7,124 bases of DNA, from assembly GCA_021413535.1 (NCBI GenBank), contig JAIOQF010000239.1:1-7124 (forward strand). Direction: 5' to 3'. This DNA is from Verrucomicrobiota bacterium (GTDB lineage: Bacteria > Verrucomicrobiota > Verrucomicrobiia > Verrucomicrobiales > Verrucomicrobiaceae). A program made the translations under genes and the position numbers. The notes beneath the pieces were generated by a model. That model saw nothing but the letters and a program-made list of their open reading frames with translations, was not told where the DNA came from and made no database searches. Below are positions 5,267 through 7,124 of this stretch, piece by piece (position 1 is the first letter of the stretch; the number at the start of each line of letters is the position of its first letter).

Positions 5267-7124
5267 ATGGAAAAGAAACCGTTCCCCGAACTGGGCCTCT
5301 CGCCCGAACTTATCAAGGCCGTCGAAGCACTGGGCTTTGATCAACCCGCACCCATCCAGGCCCAGGCCATTCCACCGGCGCTCGAAGGCCGGGACGTGGT
5401 CGGTCAATCACAGACTGGTTCTGGGAAGACCATGGCCTTCGCCATTCCAGTGGTGCAAATGATCGATGCCAAGGAGCGCGGTGTCCGCGCGCTGATCATG
5501 TGTCCGACGCGCGAGCTGGCCATGCAGGTTTGCGAAGAGGTCAGCAAACTCGCGGCGCACAAGCCGGGCATCCGCGCGGTGCCGATCTACGGCGGCGCGA
5601 CCTACGACCGGCAGATTCGCGGCTTGCAGAGCGGCGCACAGATCGTGGTAGGCACTCCGGGACGTATTCTTGATTTCATCGAACGCGGCGTGCTCCGGCT
5701 CGATGGATTGAAAATGCTGGTCTTCGATGAAGCAGATGAAATGCTCGACATGGGTTTCCGCGAGGACATCGACGTTCTGATGAAGGCGGTGCCGCCAGAA
5801 CGGCAGACGCTGTTTTTCTCCGCGACGATCGACGGTCCGATCCGCAGGCTGGTGGAAAGTTACACCCGCGAGCCGGCGATCATCACCGTCGAGCACAAGG
5901 CCATGACCGTGCCCACGGTGGAGCAATGCTATTACGAAGTGCAGGGCCGCTCTAAAATCGAGGCGCTCTGTCGCATCCTCGACATGGAGAATCCGCGTCT
6001 GGCCATCGTGTTCGGCAACACCAAGCGCGCCGTGGACGATGTGACCGATGCGCTGCTGGCGCGCGGCTACAGTGCCGACCGTTTGCATGGCGACATCAGC
6101 CAGATGTTGCGCGACCGCGTGATGAAGAATTTCCGCAGCGGCGCCATCGAGGTGCTCGTGGCAACGGATGTGGCTGCTCGTGGGCTCGACGTGGATAACG
6201 TGGATCTGGTGGTCAATCTCGATCTGCCTTACGATGAAGAAGATTATGTCCACCGTGTCGGCCGCACCGGTCGTGCTGGTCGGAGCGGCAAGGCGGTGAG
6301 CCTCGTTGGTGGACGTGAGATTTTCCTGCTTCAGCGTATTCAGCGATTTGCCAAGGTGAAAGTGGATCGCGCCAAGTTGCCGACGCGCGAGGAAGTGGAC
6401 GGCAAGCGCGTGGACAGTCATTTTGAAAAGCTGCAAGGCACGCTCGACAAGGGTGATTTCAAATCACATGAGGCCACCGTGCAGCGCTTGCTGGATGCGG
6501 GCCACAGCAGCACGGACATCGCCAGCGCGCTGATTCATCTTTGGATGGAAGATTCTTCACGCGAGAGCCAGGAGATTCCCGAGGATCGCCCCCGGTTTGA
6601 GCGGGGCACGCCTCAGGCAAAACGCGAAAATCGTTTTGAAAACACCGGCGGAGGTGGCGCCAGCAGTGGCGCAGGTGCAGGCGCAGGCAGTGGTGGTGGC
6701 GAGCGCCCGCCACGTCCGTCGTTTGGTGGCGGTCTGGAATTTAAGAGACTTTTTCTCAACATCGGCGCGATGGATCAAGCCACGCCGCGCGAGATTTCTG
6801 GAGCGATTTATCGTTCGGCGGAACTGCCCCCCGGCACGCTGGGCAAGATCGAGATTTTTGAAAAGTGCAGCTACGTCGGCGTGCCGGCGGAGTTTGTTGA
6901 CAAGGTCATCGATTCCATTTCACAGACGAATTTCCGCGGCCGGCAGTTGCGGATGGATGTGGCTGATCGACAGGAATTCAACGAACAACCGCGGCGCAGT
7001 TTCGGACCACCCCCGCGTGGCGGTCAGGGTGGAGGCGGTGGCCAAGGTGGTGGGGGCGGCTTCCGTCGTCCATTCGCGGGCGGCGGTGGCGGCAACCGTG
7101 GTGGTGCCCGGATCGTTTTCTTCG
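5267..7124 (+). CDS. deaD: DEAD-box RNA helicase, DeaD/CsdA type with DbpA-like RNA-binding domain (3' end outside window)
   Basis: 619 codons are present and no stop is reached. All helicase motifs are intact: Q-motif PAPIQAQAIP (27-36), I QTGSGKT (49-55), Ia PTREL (80-84), GG (109-110), Ib TPGR (130-133), II DEAD (154-157), III SAT (185-187), IV VFGNT (248-252), V ATDVAARGLD (299-308), VI HRVGRTGRAGR (329-339). After an accessory region rich in charged residues (about 360-450) and a Gly/Ala/Ser linker (461-478) comes a DbpA-type RNA-binding domain (about 491-567; FKRLFLNIG, GAIYRS, GTLGKIEIFEKCSYVGVP). A Gly-rich tail with Arg residues starts at about 584 and continues to the edge. Such proteins unwind short RNA duplexes with ATP in ribosome assembly, cold adaptation and RNA decay; the domain order is that of DeaD/CsdA rather than DbpA itself, which is shorter. 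A possible promoter (TTGCTA at 5208, TTTAAT at 5233) has poor spacing. Divergent from the DUF1802 gene. Confidence 0.96.
   Translation, partial: MEKKPFPELGLSPELIKAVEALGFDQPAPIQAQAIPPALEGRDVVGQSQTGSGKTMAFAIPVVQMIDAKERGVRALIMCPTRELAMQVCEEVSKLAAHKPGIRAVPIYGGATYDRQIRGLQSGAQIVVGTPGRILDFIERGVLRLDGLKMLVFDEADEMLDMGFREDIDVLMKAVPPERQTLFFSATIDGPIRRLVESYTREPAIITVEHKAMTVPTVEQCYYEVQGRSKIEALCRILDMENPRLAIVFGNTKRAVDDVTDALLARGYSADRLHGDISQMLRDRVMKNFRSGAIEVLVATDVAARGLDVDNVDLVVNLDLPYDEEDYVHRVGRTGRAGRSGKAVSLVGGREIFLLQRIQRFAKVKVDRAKLPTREEVDGKRVDSHFEKLQGTLDKGDFKSHEATVQRLLDAGHSSTDIASALIHLWMEDSSRESQEIPEDRPRFERGTPQAKRENRFENTGGGGASSGAGAGAGSGGGERPPRPSFGGGLEFKRLFLNIGAMDQATPREISGAIYRSAELPPGTLGKIEIFEKCSYVGVPAEFVDKVIDSISQTNFRGRQLRMDVADRQEFNEQPRRSFGPPPRGGQGGGGGQGGGGGFRRPFAGGGGGNRGGARIVFF

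Noticed and set aside
5408..6436. Open frame on the - strand (342 residues), His-rich
   Set aside because: It is wholly antisense to the DEAD-box helicase, whose motifs are all intact. The His/Ala/Asp-rich composition is what an antisense reading of GC-rich codons gives.
1..7124. tRNA, rRNA, CRISPR array, insertion sequence with transposase
   Set aside because: No cloverleaf or rRNA-like sequence, no regularly spaced identical repeats with unique spacers, and no transposase or recombinase motifs were seen on either strand.

Overview
The window looks like chromosomal DNA from a moderately GC-rich Gram-negative bacterium. My best guess is the PVC group, probably Verrucomicrobiota. This is an inference from gene style: two lipoproteins with SSC lipoboxes, a Blc-type lipocalin, a DUF1802 protein, a kinase-like membrane protein, and almost no Shine-Dalgarno sequences except before the helicase. 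No marker gene fixes the taxon.

Layout. Bases 2-139 (+) are the C-terminal tail of a gene entering from the left, weakly methyltransferase-like. It converges on a 700-residue protein (177-2279, -) with two degenerate protein-kinase folds in tandem and one membrane segment near the C-terminus; both catalytic loops have lost their active-site residues. Divergent from it is a Blc-family outer-membrane lipocalin (2461-3012, +). Next is a 48-residue histidine-rich lipoprotein (3165-3311, -), easily missed because of its size.

The most interesting part is 3580-4281. A secreted-protein gene (3725-4261, -) has exactly the context of an integron gene cassette. A GTTAGGC core site lies 13 bases before its ATG. 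An attC-like site of 131 bp starts 14 bases after its stop, with R''-L''-loop-L'-R' order and extra unpaired bases on the L'' arm. No integrase gene and no second attC are visible, so this looks like a solitary cassette. If the cassette were excised and circularised, its R' box would become GTTAGGC, the perfect partner of its R'' box GCCTAAC; the copy at the downstream junction is GTTCGGC. The cassette gene is also visibly poorer in GC than its neighbours.

Right of the cassette is a non-coding stretch with a 19-bp near-perfect inverted repeat and a repeated TGTGTGTTT word (4301-4414). Then come a DUF1802 gene (4470-5069, -), an intergenic region made of 7-bp-periodic degenerate repeats (5073-5192), and a DEAD-box RNA helicase of the DeaD/CsdA type with a DbpA-like RNA-binding domain (5267 to the window edge, +, incomplete at its 3' end).

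The genes do not form a pathway. Strand changes separate nearly all of them, and the window reads as single-gene units with one probable acquired cassette between them.
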